From the NCBI RefSeq assembly GCF_004102025.1, contig NZ_CP025228.1:1736001-1800000 (forward strand): 64,000 bases of DNA, in the 5' to 3' direction. Made by a program: the position numbers and the translations under genes. The notes under the pieces are model-generated. The model had not been told where the DNA came from, ran no database searches, and saw only the letters and a list, made by a program, of their open reading frames with translations. Each line of letters opens with the position of its first letter. Position 1 is the first letter of the stretch. Source of the DNA: Actinomyces qiguomingii. Lineage in GTDB: Bacteria; Actinomycetota; Actinomycetes; Actinomycetales; Actinomycetaceae. This document shows positions 45,575-55,004 of this stretch, one piece after another.

Positions 45575-46308
45575 CGGCCCGCCGCCAGCCCGGATTGGTG
45601 ATCCGTCGCCGTCAGTTTCCCGTCGGTCAGCGCCATGACGTGATCTGCGCGCTGTGCAACCATGGGGTCGTGGGTGACCAGCAGGATGGCGCAGCCCAGC
45701 TGATGCGGTAGGGCCACCAACGTGTCCATGACGCGGTCGCGGTTGGCGGGGTCCAGTGAACCGGTGGGCTCGTCGGCGATGAGCAGTTGTGGGGAGTTGA
45801 TGAGTGCGCGGGCGATGGCGATGCGCTGGCGCTCACCACCGGAGAAGGAGGACGTGGCCCGTTCCTGCACGGTCAGTCCCAGCTCGGCCAGGATCGCGCG
45901 GGCGCGCTCCTCGGCTTCGGTGGCGGGCACGCCCGCCACCAGCGCCGGCACGATGATGTTCTCCACGGGGGTCAGCTCATCGATGAGGTAGCCGTCCTGG
46001 AAGACCATGCCGATGTGCTCGCGGCGAATGCGGGCGATGCTGGCACTGTTGCCGGCCTGCATGGCCTCGCCGCAGATGGTGATGGAGCCGGCGTCGGCAC
46101 GCAGCAGTCCGAGGATGGCGGACAGCAGAGTGCTCTTGCCGGAGCCGGAGGGGCCGATGAGCGCGGTGGTGGTGCTTGCCTGCAGAGTCAGATCCAGGGT
46201 GTCCAGGACGGTGCGCTCCCCGAAGGAGACGGTGAGGCCTTGAACGGTCAGCACTTCCTCAGGCTTATCATGAAGAAGGGCTGACCGTTGCTGCGGCGTG
46301 GGACTCAT
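45571..46308 (-). CDS. ABC transporter ATP-binding protein (MacB/LolD type)
   Basis: A 245-residue ATPase with Walker A GPSGSGKST, the signature FSGGERQRIAIARALI and Walker B LLIADEPTGSLD, all in the LolD/MacB pattern. The start is ATG 46308: TACTGT (46320-46315) ends exactly 6 nt upstream, with no ribosome site. A GTG two codons earlier is in frame. It pairs with the large permease downstream and lies 24 nt after the two-cysteine secreted protein gene. Confidence 0.92.
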   Translation of the reverse strand: MSPTPQQRSALLHDKPEEVLTVQGLTVSFGERTVLDTLDLTLQASTTTALIGPSGSGKSTLLSAILGLLRADAGSITICGEAMQAGNSASIARIRREHIGMVFQDGYLIDELTPVENIIVPALVAGVPATEAEERARAILAELGLTVQERATSSFSGGERQRIAIARALINSPQLLIADEPTGSLDPANRDRVMDTLVALPHQLGCAILLVTHDPMVAQRADHVMALTDGKLTATDHQSGLAAGR

Positions 46309-46332
46309 ACGCACACAGTATGCGATTGTTCG

Positions 46333-46647
46333 TCAGCGCCAGGCACTGCACCTGTCGGATTGCAGTTGAAGATTGACGCAGGCTCGGACTGCAGTCACCT
46401 TGAAGTTGTACGTCTTGGAGACGGTCGATCCGTAGCCGGAGTGGTTGTTCAGGCGGTTGCCGGTGTGGTTGGCGTTGCCATAGACGGCGTGGTCATCCCC
46501 CTTCGTGTCCGTGACGTAGAGCGTGTTACCAGAGTTCCACGCCTTGGCGGCTCCGTCGCTAGTGACGGCTGTTCCTGCCAGTGCGGGCGGCGTTGCAATG
46601 AGGGAGGTCGGAAGCGCTGCGACTGCAAGGGATCGGCGGATTTGCAT
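46333..46647 (-). CDS. Small secreted two-cysteine protein, bacteriocin-like context
   Basis: A 104-residue precursor. The signal peptide ends at PALA (residue 24), leaving an 80-residue mature protein. It is rich in Asn, Gly, Ser and Thr, with AKAWNSGNTLYVTDTKGDDH and a C-terminal block VRACVNLQLQSDRCSAW whose Cys90 and Cys100 probably form a disulfide. Proteins with this ending are widespread in actinobacteria without a known function. Followed by an ABC ATPase and a large permease, it resembles lactococcin-972-type loci, although the sequence itself is not that family. Confidence 0.72.
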   Translation of the reverse strand: MQIRRSLAVAALPTSLIATPPALAGTAVTSDGAAKAWNSGNTLYVTDTKGDDHAVYGNANHTGNRLNNHSGYGSTVSKTYNFKVTAVRACVNLQLQSDRCSAWR

Positions 46648-46997
46648 GTCAGTATCCGTTCAGGGGAAGGGACATGAAGACCTTTTGCCTTCCGCTAACA
46701 GCCTGCATGTGTGGTCTGCTGTACGCAACCCTGCGTGCTAGCGTGCGCCAAATCGATGTCTAGCGGGCACTGCGGTATCTTGCATTACGCGATGTCAGCG
46801 TCGTGTGTGTTGTTGCTTGTTTGCGGGTGCTTTTGTTTATCGATTGGTCGAAATGACCTCTGACCTGGAGATATGTCGTGACGCTTCTTTCGTGTCGCGT
46901 CGTGCGTCGCCATGTGCTGCATGGTTGGTGAGTCTGGCGGCTGACGAGCGTGGGTGAATTGTTATGCGAAGGTGTAGCTGGATGGCTGGGCGCACAG
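46648..46997. other. Intergenic region between the secreted protein and uvrA
   Basis: About 350 bp without a credible ORF. It is noticeably AT-richer than its neighbours (for example runs such as TTGTTGCTTGTTTG) and holds the divergent promoters of the secreted-protein locus and uvrA. Nothing else was recognised. Confidence 0.5.
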
Positions 46998-47013
46998 TCG
47001 AACGGGTGTACGA
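46998..47013 (+). promoter_or_regulatory. LexA (SOS) box upstream of uvrA
   Basis: TCGAACGGGTGTACGA matches the actinobacterial consensus TCGAAC-N4-GTTCGA with one mismatch in the right half. It lies 17 bp before the -10 element TACACT (47031-47036), i.e. over the -35 region. Confidence 0.8.
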
Positions 47014-47030
47014 AGGTGGGGCCTTGGCCC

Positions 47031-47036
47031 TACACT
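47031..47036 (+). promoter_or_regulatory. -10 element of uvrA
   Basis: TACACT followed by 8 nt and GTG 47045, so the mRNA has almost no leader. Confidence 0.5.
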
Positions 47037-47044
47037 CTGACCCC

Positions 47045-49897
47045 GTGAACGACTCCCTCATCATCCGTGGCGCCCGCGAGCACAACCTGCAGGGCATCGG
47101 CATCGACCTCCCGCGGGACAAGATGATCGTCTTCACCGGCCTGTCCGGCTCGGGCAAGTCCTCCCTCGCCTTCGACACGATCTTCGCCGAGGGGCAGCGC
47201 CGCTATGTGGAGTCGCTGTCCTCCTACGCCCGCCAGTTCCTCGGTCAGATGGACAAGCCCGACGTCGACTTCATCGAGGGCCTGTCCCCGGCCGTGTCCA
47301 TCGACCAGAAGTCCACCTCCCGCAACCCCCGCTCCACGGTGGGCACCGTCACCGAGGTCTACGACTACCTGCGCCTGCTGTACGCGCGCGCCGGCATCCA
47401 GCACTGCCCCGTCTGCGACGCCGTCATCTCCTCCCAGACGCCCCAGCAGATCGTCGACCACATCCGGGAGCTGGGGGACGGCACCCGCTTCCAGGTGCTC
47501 GCCCCCGTGATCCGCGGCCGCAAGGGCGAGTACACCGAGCTGTTCACCGAGCTGCAGGGCCGCGGCTTCTCCCGCGTGCGCGTCGACGGCGCCACCCACC
47601 GGCTGGGGGAGGTGCCCGCCCTGAACAAGAAGCTCAAGCACAACATTGAGGTGGTGGTCGACCGGCTGGTGGTGCGCGAGGGCATCCGCCAGCGTCTGAC
47701 CGACTCGGTGGAGACCGCCCTGGGCCTGGCCGACGGCCTGGTCATCATCGACCTGGTGGATCTGGCCGAGGACGACCCCGGCCGCACCCGCCGCTACTCC
47801 GAGAAGCGCGCCTGCCCCAACGAGCATCCGATCCAACTGGATGAGATGGAGCCGCGCACCTTCTCCTTCAACGCCCCCTACGGCGCCTGCCCGGCCTGCA
47901 CCGGCATCGGCACCCGCCTGGAGGTCGACCCCGAACTCGTCGTCCCCGACGAGGAACTCACCCTGGCCGAGGGCGCCGTCGCCCCCTGGGCCGGCCACCA
48001 GAAGTACTTCACCCGCCAGCTCCAGGCACTGGGCGAGGAGCTCTCCTTCGACGTCGACACCCCCTGGCGGGCCCTGCCTGAGCGCGCCAAGGATGCGATC
48101 CTGCGCGGCAAGGACTTCGAAGTCAAGGTCCGCTACCGCAACCGCTGGGGCCGGGAGCGCATCTACTCCACGGGCTTCGAGGGCGCCCTCAACTACGTCA
48201 TGCGCAAGCATGACGAGACCGAGTCCGAATGGTCCAAGGAGCGCTACGAGGGGTACATGCGGGAGATCCCCTGCCCCGTATGTAACGGCACCCGGCTCAA
48301 GCCGGAGGTGCTGGCGGTGCGCGTGGGAGACAAGTCCATCGCCCAGCTGTGCGACCTGTCCATCAGCGAGTGCCGCGACTTCTTGGCCGGGCTGGAGCTG
48401 ACCGGCCAGGCCGCCCAGATCGCCGGCAGCGTCCTGAACGAGATAGCCGCCCGCCTGGGCTTCCTCGTCGACGTCGGCCTGGACTACCTGAGCCTGTCCC
48501 GCGGTGCCGCCACCCTGTCCGGCGGGGAGGCGCAGCGCATCCGCCTGGCCACCCAGATCGGCTCCGGGCTGGTCGGCGTGCTGTACGTGCTGGACGAGCC
48601 CAGCATCGGACTGCACCAGCGCGACAACACCCGTCTGATCGAGACTCTGGAGCGTCTGCGGGACCTGGGCAATACGCTGATCGTCGTCGAGCACGACGAG
48701 GAGACCATCCGCTCTGCCGACTGGGTGGTGGACATCGGCCCCGGGGCGGGGGAGCGGGGCGGCCAGGTCGTCTACACCGGTGAGGTTGCCGGCCTGCTGC
48801 AGGCCGACGCCTCGATCACCGGCGACTACCTGTCCGGCCGTCGTGCTATTGAGATGCCAGCCAGCCGCCGCAAGCCAGTCAAGGGAAGATCCGTTACCGT
48901 AGTTGGCGCCCGGGAAAACAATCTCAAGGACGTCACCGTCACCTTCCCGCTGGGCGTATTCACCGCCGTCACCGGCGTGTCCGGCTCCGGCAAGTCCTCC
49001 CTGGTCAACTCGATCCTGTACCAGGCGCTGGCTAATCGCCTCAACCGCGCCCGAGGCGTGCCCGGGCGGCACAAGACTGTGCGCGGCTTGGACAACCTGG
49101 ACAAGGTCGTGCACGTGGACCAGTCGCCCATCGGCCGCACCCCGCGCTCCAACCCCGCCACCTACACGGGCGTGTGGGACCACATCCGCAAGATCTTCGC
49201 GTCCGTACCCGAGTCTAAGGTGCGTGGTTACGGCCCCGGCCGCTTCTCCTTCAACGTCAAGGGTGGGCGCTGCGAGGCCTGCAAGGGTGACGGCACCCTT
49301 AAAATCGAGATGAACTTCCTGCCGGATGTGTACGTGCCCTGCGAGGTGTGCGGCGGCGCCCGCTACAACCGGGAGACCCTGGAGATCCGCTACAAGGACG
49401 CCACCGTCGCCGACGTTCTGGACATGACCATCAGCCAGGCGGCCGACTTCTTCGCCGCCACCCCCATCATCGCCCGGCACCTGAACACGCTGGTGGAGGT
49501 CGGCCTCGGCTATGTGCGCCTGGGGCAGGCCGCCACCACCCTGTCTGGCGGTGAGGCCCAGCGCGTCAAGCTCGCCACGGAGCTGCAGCGCCGCTCCACG
49601 GGACGCACCATCTACGTGCTGGACGAGCCCACCACCGGCCTGCACTTCGAGGACATCCGCAAACTGCTGGGCGTGCTGCAGGGACTGGTGGACAAGGGCA
49701 ACTCCGTGGTGGTGATCGAACACAACCTGGATGTGATCGCTAATGCCGACTGGATCATCGACATGGGTCCAGAGGGCGGCAAGGGGGGCGGCACCGTCGT
49801 CGCCACCGGCACCCCGGAGCAGGTCGCCGGTGTTGAGGGCTCCTGGACGGGGCGCTACCTCAGACAGATGATGGAGCAACGGCGGGCGGCGAGCTGA
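47045..49897 (+). CDS. uvrA: Excinuclease ABC subunit A
   Basis: The 950-residue damage-recognition ATPase of nucleotide excision repair. It has two ABC modules with [14 protein letters not shown] and [13 protein letters not shown], two LSGGEAQR signatures, and the zinc-binding CPVCNGTR and CEACKGDG...CEVCGG motifs. The start is GTG 47045 ([15 protein letters not shown]). Upstream in-frame codons cover the promoter and LexA box and are not used. The last 38 nt overlap the convergent pdxR-like gene. Confidence 0.97.
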   Translation: MNDSLIIRGAREHNLQGIGIDLPRDKMIVFTGLSGSGKSSLAFDTIFAEGQRRYVESLSSYARQFLGQMDKPDVDFIEGLSPAVSIDQKSTSRNPRSTVGTVTEVYDYLRLLYARAGIQHCPVCDAVISSQTPQQIVDHIRELGDGTRFQVLAPVIRGRKGEYTELFTELQGRGFSRVRVDGATHRLGEVPALNKKLKHNIEVVVDRLVVREGIRQRLTDSVETALGLADGLVIIDLVDLAEDDPGRTRRYSEKRACPNEHPIQLDEMEPRTFSFNAPYGACPACTGIGTRLEVDPELVVPDEELTLAEGAVAPWAGHQKYFTRQLQALGEELSFDVDTPWRALPERAKDAILRGKDFEVKVRYRNRWGRERIYSTGFEGALNYVMRKHDETESEWSKERYEGYMREIPCPVCNGTRLKPEVLAVRVGDKSIAQLCDLSISECRDFLAGLELTGQAAQIAGSVLNEIAARLGFLVDVGLDYLSLSRGAATLSGGEAQRIRLATQIGSGLVGVLYVLDEPSIGLHQRDNTRLIETLERLRDLGNTLIVVEHDEETIRSADWVVDIGPGAGERGGQVVYTGEVAGLLQADASITGDYLSGRRAIEMPASRRKPVKGRSVTVVGARENNLKDVTVTFPLGVFTAVTGVSGSGKSSLVNSILYQALANRLNRARGVPGRHKTVRGLDNLDKVVHVDQSPIGRTPRSNPATYTGVWDHIRKIFASVPESKVRGYGPGRFSFNVKGGRCEACKGDGTLKIEMNFLPDVYVPCEVCGGARYNRETLEIRYKDATVADVLDMTISQAADFFAATPIIARHLNTLVEVGLGYVRLGQAATTLSGGEAQRVKLATELQRRSTGRTIYVLDEPTTGLHFEDIRKLLGVLQGLVDKGNSVVVIEHNLDVIANADWIIDMGPEGGKGGGTVVATGTPEQVAGVEGSWTGRYLRQMMEQRRAAS

Positions 49898-51302
49898 CCG
49901 GCTCCGCCGCGGGCGGGCAGAAGCCCTGGCAGGCCCGCTCCGGAGGAGATTGAAGGCAAAAGGGAACGAGCACCTTCCGCAGCCGCAACAGCAACTCCTG
50001 CAGGTATGCGGGTGTGCGGGCGCCGAGTCCCAGCACCACGCCCGGGCCGACCGGCGCCCCCGGGGAGGCCCAATAGGTCGATATTGCGGCCACGCCCAGG
50101 CCCGCGCGGTGACAGGCTGCCACGGCATCCGCCTCATCCGCCTGCGGCGCCAGCAGGACTACGGCGTGAAGGCCGCCCTCCATCGGGACACCCTCGGGGA
50201 AGACCTCGGTGAACAATTCCCGCCGCTTTCGTTCGATCCGACGTGCCTGGGCCACATGGCGGCGCAGGCCGTCCTGGGACAGGAAGCGCGTCATCGCATC
50301 CTGCACGATCCCAGACACGGGCACACACAATGGGCGCATCCGCGTCGTCACATCTTCCGGGGCCACCAGGTAGCCCAGGCCGACGGCGGGGCTGAGTGTC
50401 TTGGCGAAGGAACCCAGCATGACCACGCGTTCGCGAGGATCAAGAGACAGCAGGGGTGCGGGTGCGCTGCGCAGCTCGGCGTCATAGTCGTCCTCAATGA
50501 TCATGGCCCCCGCCCGGCGTGCCGCCGCCAGCAGGGACAGGCGCTGCCCGGCGGGCATGCGCTCACCCCACGGGAACTGATGATTCGGCGTGACCAGCAC
50601 CGCCTGCGTCCCGGTGGGAAGCTCAGGGGACCCCTGTACGTCCCGGAAGGCCGTGGTGTCGACCGGGACCGTGCGCCAGCCCAGTGCCCGGGCAATCCCG
50701 ATCAGCGAGGGATAGCCGGGCTCTTCAATCGCCAGTGCCCCTGCACTCAGGTCTCCTTCACAGCCACCGATCGCGGACAGGGCCAACCGCAGGCCGTCGC
50801 GTGCCCCGGCAGTGACCAGGATGTGCGCCGGATCTACATCGACCTGCCGGGTGCGTCGAATATGTGTGGCCAGCAGTTCGCGCAGCTCGGCTGAGCCGGA
50901 GGCGGGGTGTGGCCGGGGATCGGCGGCGGCGGCCCGCCAGGCGGAGCGCCACAGTCCGGTGGTGAGCACCCCGGTTACGGGTGCCCCCGGCTTGAGCTCG
51001 GTGGGTGGAGAGGTCTTAGTCGCCGCCCGGGCGACGGCGCGTCTGCGCGGCTGGGGTCCGGGCAGTTTCGGATTGACACGGGTGCCGCCGTGGGTGGCGA
51101 TGAGAAAACCTTCGGCGACGAGCTGGTCGTAGGCGGCCACGACACTGCCACGTGAGATGCCGAGATCGCGCGCGAGTACCCGGGTGGCCGGCAGCGGATC
51201 CCCGGGGGCGAGGCCGCCGCGGGCGATGCGGTCGCGAATGTCCACCACCACCTGCTGGGGAATCGGCTGCCTGCGGTCAATGATTAGCACACTGCCTCCC
51301 AT
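49860..51302 (-). CDS. pdxR: MocR/PdxR-type transcriptional regulator
   Basis: A 480-residue fusion of a GntR winged helix (about 5-75; [24 protein letters not shown]) and an aminotransferase-I fold (about 115-455). The PLP lysine is in [18 protein letters not shown]. PdxR proteins sense PLP and activate pdxS/pdxT while repressing themselves. The divergent pdxS start is 140 bp away, which fits exactly. TAGCCA lies 6 nt before ATG 51302; a GTG four codons in follows a GGGAGG, so the start is not certain. Confidence 0.9.
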   Translation of the reverse strand: MGGSVLIIDRRQPIPQQVVVDIRDRIARGGLAPGDPLPATRVLARDLGISRGSVVAAYDQLVAEGFLIATHGGTRVNPKLPGPQPRRRAVARAATKTSPPTELKPGAPVTGVLTTGLWRSAWRAAAADPRPHPASGSAELRELLATHIRRTRQVDVDPAHILVTAGARDGLRLALSAIGGCEGDLSAGALAIEEPGYPSLIGIARALGWRTVPVDTTAFRDVQGSPELPTGTQAVLVTPNHQFPWGERMPAGQRLSLLAAARRAGAMIIEDDYDAELRSAPAPLLSLDPRERVVMLGSFAKTLSPAVGLGYLVAPEDVTTRMRPLCVPVSGIVQDAMTRFLSQDGLRRHVAQARRIERKRRELFTEVFPEGVPMEGGLHAVVLLAPQADEADAVAACHRAGLGVAAISTYWASPGAPVGPGVVLGLGARTPAYLQELLLRLRKVLVPFCLQSPPERACQGFCPPAAEPVSSPPAVAPSSV

Positions 51303-51318
51303 GCCTGTTGGCTATCTG

Positions 51319-51406
51319 TTGGACCGGCTGCGCCACGCGCCGACTCCTAGGCTCATTTAGGCTCTAGGGTATCCGGTGGTCCAAAGAAGTCGCCTCAAAG
51401 TGGACC
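51319..51406. promoter_or_regulatory. pdxR-pdxS divergent promoter with repeated TGGACC sites
   Basis: TTGGACC at 51319-51325, the inverted GGTCCAA at 51378-51384 and TGGACC at 51401-51406. TAGGGT (51365-51370) is a likely -10 for pdxS. Repeated short sites are expected for a MocR-type dimer. Confidence 0.5.
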
Positions 51407-51441
51407 TGACAATGAGCCACGGGTGTCGCGAGCATGACGCC

Positions 51442-52374
51442 ATGAGCGCACACGAAACTCCTGTCGTCCCGGATTCCGCCACCTCCTCCCCCTCGGCTGC
51501 TGGCTCGTCCCTGGTCAAGCGGGGTCTGGCCGATAGGTTCAAGGGTGGGGTGATCATGGATGTGGTCACCCCGGAGCAGGCCCGCATCGCCGAGGACGCC
51601 GGCGCCGTGGCCGTCATGGCGCTTGAGCGCGTCCCTGCGGATATCCGTGCTCAGGGCGGCGTGGCCCGCATGTCCGACCCCGACTTGATCACCGCCATCA
51701 TCGACGCGGTCTCCATCCCCGTGATGGCCAAGGCCCGAATCGGCCACTTCGTGGAGGCCCAGGTCCTGGAGCACCTGGGGATCGACTATATCGACGAATC
51801 CGAGGTCCTCTCGCCGGCGGATTACGCCCATCACATCGACAAGCATCGTTTCAACGTGCCTTTTGTCTGCGGTGCCACGAATCTGGGTGAGGCACTGCGC
51901 CGCATCGCAGAGGGCGCCGCCATGATCCGCTCCAAGGGCGAGGCCGGCACCGGCGACGTGTCGGAGGCCACGCGCCACATCCGCACCATCAGGGAGGAGA
52001 TCGCCCGGCTGCACGGCCTGCGGGAGGACGAGCTCTACGTCGCCGCGAAGGAACTGGCCGCGCCCTACGAGCTGGTGGCCGAAGTCGCCCGCACCGGCAG
52101 TCTGCCGGTGCCACTGCTCACCGCCGGTGGTATCGCCACGCCGGCCGATGCCGCCATGATGATGCAGCTCGGGGCCGATGGCGTATTCGTCGGTTCCGGC
52201 ATCTTCAAGTCCGGTGATCCTGCCGCCCGCGCGGCCGCGATTGTGCGGGCCACCGCCGCCTACGACGACCCGGCCGTGATCGCGGAGGTGTCCCGGGGAC
52301 TGGGAGAGGCGATGGTGGGCATCAACGTGGCGGATCTGCCCGCCCCCCACCGGCTGGCGGAGCGCGGCTGGTGA
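51442..52374 (+). CDS. pdxS: Pyridoxal 5'-phosphate synthase subunit PdxS
   Basis: The lyase subunit that makes PLP from ribose 5-phosphate, glyceraldehyde 3-phosphate and ammonia, 310 residues. [38 protein letters not shown] (Schiff-base Lys) and [11 protein letters not shown] (second Lys) are all kept. I take ATG 51442; in-frame starts at 51376 and 51412 would add residues that look non-coding. The amidase partner pdxT does not follow; a membrane protein on the other strand does. Confidence 0.95.
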   Translation: MSAHETPVVPDSATSSPSAAGSSLVKRGLADRFKGGVIMDVVTPEQARIAEDAGAVAVMALERVPADIRAQGGVARMSDPDLITAIIDAVSIPVMAKARIGHFVEAQVLEHLGIDYIDESEVLSPADYAHHIDKHRFNVPFVCGATNLGEALRRIAEGAAMIRSKGEAGTGDVSEATRHIRTIREEIARLHGLREDELYVAAKELAAPYELVAEVARTGSLPVPLLTAGGIATPADAAMMMQLGADGVFVGSGIFKSGDPAARAAAIVRATAAYDDPAVIAEVSRGLGEAMVGINVADLPAPHRLAERGW

Positions 52375-52440
52375 CCGGCCGCAGCGTCGGACAGGGCGGC
52401 GAGGAGCGGCGGAGTCTCAGCCTTTCCGCTCATCCCGAGC

Positions 52441-54873
52441 TCACCGAGAATACGGTGCTCCACCGCGGCCCGCTGGACTGCGCTGGTCGGCGGGGCTGGT
52501 TCCGATCGTGCCTTGGTCAGCCTGCTCCTGTGCTAAGTGGTTGTACGCGAGCGATAGACCGAAGCACACGACGCCGGCGACCATGAGCGCCAGGATCCGC
52601 GTGAGCGAGTTCTGTCCGGCCAGATCCACCAACGCCAGTTTGAATACCACCAGCAGTACCAGGGTGAGCCCGTAGTGGCGCAGCGTGGTGGCGCGCAGCC
52701 GGAATCCGATGACGATGCACGCGGCGCCGGTCGCCAGCACCACACCGGTGACCAGCAGGGAGGAGGCGGAGGCGCCGGTGAGGATAATCACCGACCACCA
52801 CAGGGCCAGGCTCTGCGAGAGCGCAATGGTCAGCGTCACGGTGGGCGACACCACGGAGTGCCGCAGCCAGGGCAGCAGCATCCGCCCGCCGACCACCACG
52901 AGGGCCAGCGCCAGGGCGACCAACGGCGCCGCCAGCAGCGGGAAGTCCAGGGAGTCGGCGCGCACCAGCACCGCGACGGCCAGCGCCGTCAACAGCGCTT
53001 CGCCCAGCCATGCCAGGGGCGGCGCCGTGGGTACGAGCGGGGTGTGCAGGTCGTTAGCGCCTGCCAGCTGCCCCGCGCGCCGACCCGAGACGAGCATGCG
53101 CGGGCTGCACCGGGACGTGAATGCTCCCATGCCGGCCAGCGCCAACGCCAGGGCGCCCGCCAGCAGCGGCGCCATGATCCGGCCCGCTCCGCCGAGGTCG
53201 TCTGCGGGAACCAGCCGGTCCAGCAACCGGGGGATGGTCAGTACCAACTGACCGGCCGCGACCCACATCCCCGCGGACAGCCACAGGTGCCGGTTCGCGT
53301 GCTCCTCGGAATGCGGGGGCGGTGGCGCCAGCAGCGCCTCAAGAGAAGCGGTCGGGAGCACGCCGATGAGTACGGCCAGAACACCCAGCATCACGGTGCT
53401 GCGATCGGGGGAGAGCCCCACCACCAGCGCGGCCGCGCTGAACAGGGGGAGCACCAGCACGGGGGCGCTGTAACCGACACGCACCACAGGTACGGCGGCC
53501 AGCACCACCGCCGCCACCGCAGGCGGCAGCAGCGCGATATTCAAAGCGAAGACGGCCGCCGCGACGCAGAGCACCGTCCCCAGGTTCACCGGCGCGACGA
53601 CGCGCAGCCACGGGGAGGCGGCCTGCTGCGGGAGCAGGGCGGCCGTGGCCAGACAGGCCAGGACCAGGAACGCCATGGACATGCCGTTGCGCGTGGATGA
53701 CGCCACGCCGTTAGCGGATGCGAGCATCAGCAACGCCAACGCCTGGATGATGCCGGTACCGGCCCACTCGTATCCGGCGGCCTCCTTCGCTCCAGCTCCG
53801 GCCAGTAGACGTGTGGAGTGATACGCCTGCGCCAGGAGCACCGCGCAGGGCGCGGCGAGCAGCACGATGCCGGTGAGCGGCTGCGTCACCAGCAGCCGGG
53901 AGGGACCGGTCAGCAGTACGGTGCCGGTGACCACCATGGAGGTGGTCGGCAGCCAGGGCGCCAGGCGCATGCGCGGCGTGAAGCGCGGCAGTATCGCGGC
54001 CACCGCGGCCAGGGCGACGGTGTAGATATCGATCAGGGACCAGGCCAGGATCGCCTGTTCCGGGTGCGTTGCCACCTGCCAGGTGGTGAAGCCGACGGTC
54101 ACCAGAGCCCCCAGCATGGAGATGACGGCCGTGAAGAACTGCGCGGTGACACAAGACACCAGCAGCAGCACGAAGGCCCAGGCCACCATCAGTCCCAGGG
54201 CGGCGACCGGCGTCAACCCGGCGATCAGCGTGGCACCAATGACGGCGACGAAGCCGAGCGCACCGCCCGTGCCCGTGAGGGTGGCAGCCGCCACCTGCAG
54301 CCGCTCCCGCGTCTGGTTGACAATCGTGCCCGCGGCGACCAGGGCGACGGCGACGACACCCAGCGCCCCCACTTTCACGCCGTCGGGAATCTGGTCCCAG
54401 ACCAGGGCTATGAGGCTGACTGCCGCGGACACGATCAGGAACGCGGCCGCTCCGGACAGGACGTATCTGCCGATATTGCCCTCGTTGCGCTTCTGCCGTA
54501 TGGGCCGCGTGGAGAACGGGTCGTTGGCGGCGGCGCCAGTGGAGCCGCTCGGCGCCACTGCTGCCGGGGCGTTGTGCGATGGGGCGGCGGGGGCCTTTTG
54601 AACGGGCTTGGCCGGCGGGTACGTGGCCAGGGCCGGGGTCCGGGGTGGTTGCGCCGTGGGGGGCGCGGCCGGTGAGGAGGACGATGTCGGTAAAGTCGTC
54701 GGCCGGTCGGGTTGGGAGGCGACCGGCGCGGAGCGTGGCTGCGGACGCTCCGCAGAACCGAGCGCGGGGTACCCATCACGGGAGATCCTTTTGGCCACCC
54801 AGTCGAGCTTGCGTTCGAGGGTTGTCAAGCGCTCGATGATCTCTTCGAGCTGCTCACTGTTGACCGTATCCAT
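52441..54873 (-). CDS. DUF2339-type polytopic membrane protein, copy 1
   Basis: An 810-residue protein. The N-terminus is a short coiled coil (EQLEEIIERLTTLERKLDWV), followed by a Pro/Ala/Ser-rich linker up to about residue 130, then some 20 or more closely packed hydrophobic segments. Such architecture is that of DUF2339 proteins. The last segments, FRLRATTLRHYGLTLVLLVV and DLAGQNSLTRILALMVAGV, are shared almost word for word with the neighbouring copy. Function is unknown; cell-envelope transport or assembly is a guess. Confidence 0.85.
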   Translation of the reverse strand: MDTVNSEQLEEIIERLTTLERKLDWVAKRISRDGYPALGSAERPQPRSAPVASQPDRPTTLPTSSSSPAAPPTAQPPRTPALATYPPAKPVQKAPAAPSHNAPAAVAPSGSTGAAANDPFSTRPIRQKRNEGNIGRYVLSGAAAFLIVSAAVSLIALVWDQIPDGVKVGALGVVAVALVAAGTIVNQTRERLQVAAATLTGTGGALGFVAVIGATLIAGLTPVAALGLMVAWAFVLLLVSCVTAQFFTAVISMLGALVTVGFTTWQVATHPEQAILAWSLIDIYTVALAAVAAILPRFTPRMRLAPWLPTTSMVVTGTVLLTGPSRLLVTQPLTGIVLLAAPCAVLLAQAYHSTRLLAGAGAKEAAGYEWAGTGIIQALALLMLASANGVASSTRNGMSMAFLVLACLATAALLPQQAASPWLRVVAPVNLGTVLCVAAAVFALNIALLPPAVAAVVLAAVPVVRVGYSAPVLVLPLFSAAALVVGLSPDRSTVMLGVLAVLIGVLPTASLEALLAPPPPHSEEHANRHLWLSAGMWVAAGQLVLTIPRLLDRLVPADDLGGAGRIMAPLLAGALALALAGMGAFTSRCSPRMLVSGRRAGQLAGANDLHTPLVPTAPPLAWLGEALLTALAVAVLVRADSLDFPLLAAPLVALALALVVVGGRMLLPWLRHSVVSPTVTLTIALSQSLALWWSVIILTGASASSLLVTGVVLATGAACIVIGFRLRATTLRHYGLTLVLLVVFKLALVDLAGQNSLTRILALMVAGVVCFGLSLAYNHLAQEQADQGTIGTSPADQRSPAGRGGAPYSR

Positions 54874-55004
54874 GCCTCAAGGATCCGGTCGTGGCGGGCC
54901 GAAGTCACGCCGCTGCGGCGGGGAGAACTCCCCACGGCCCGGATTGTGATGGCATATGGCGGGAACGCCGGGTACATAAAACATTCAAAGAACAGCCGAT
55001 GCAT

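Noticed and set aside
46333..46647. Lactococcin 972 family assignment for the secreted protein
   Set aside because: Gene layout is similar, but the mature sequence has two Cys and the CSAW-type ending instead of the lactococcin pattern.
46964..47044. Upstream in-frame start for uvrA
   Set aside because: The added codons would cover the LexA box and the -10 element; the normal UvrA N-terminus begins at GTG 47045.
47030..50137. A 1035-codon open frame antisense to uvrA
   Set aside because: Composition is Gly/Val/Leu/Gln/Asp-rich, as expected from the complement of a high-GC gene read in register; no family motif, and uvrA is certain on the other strand.
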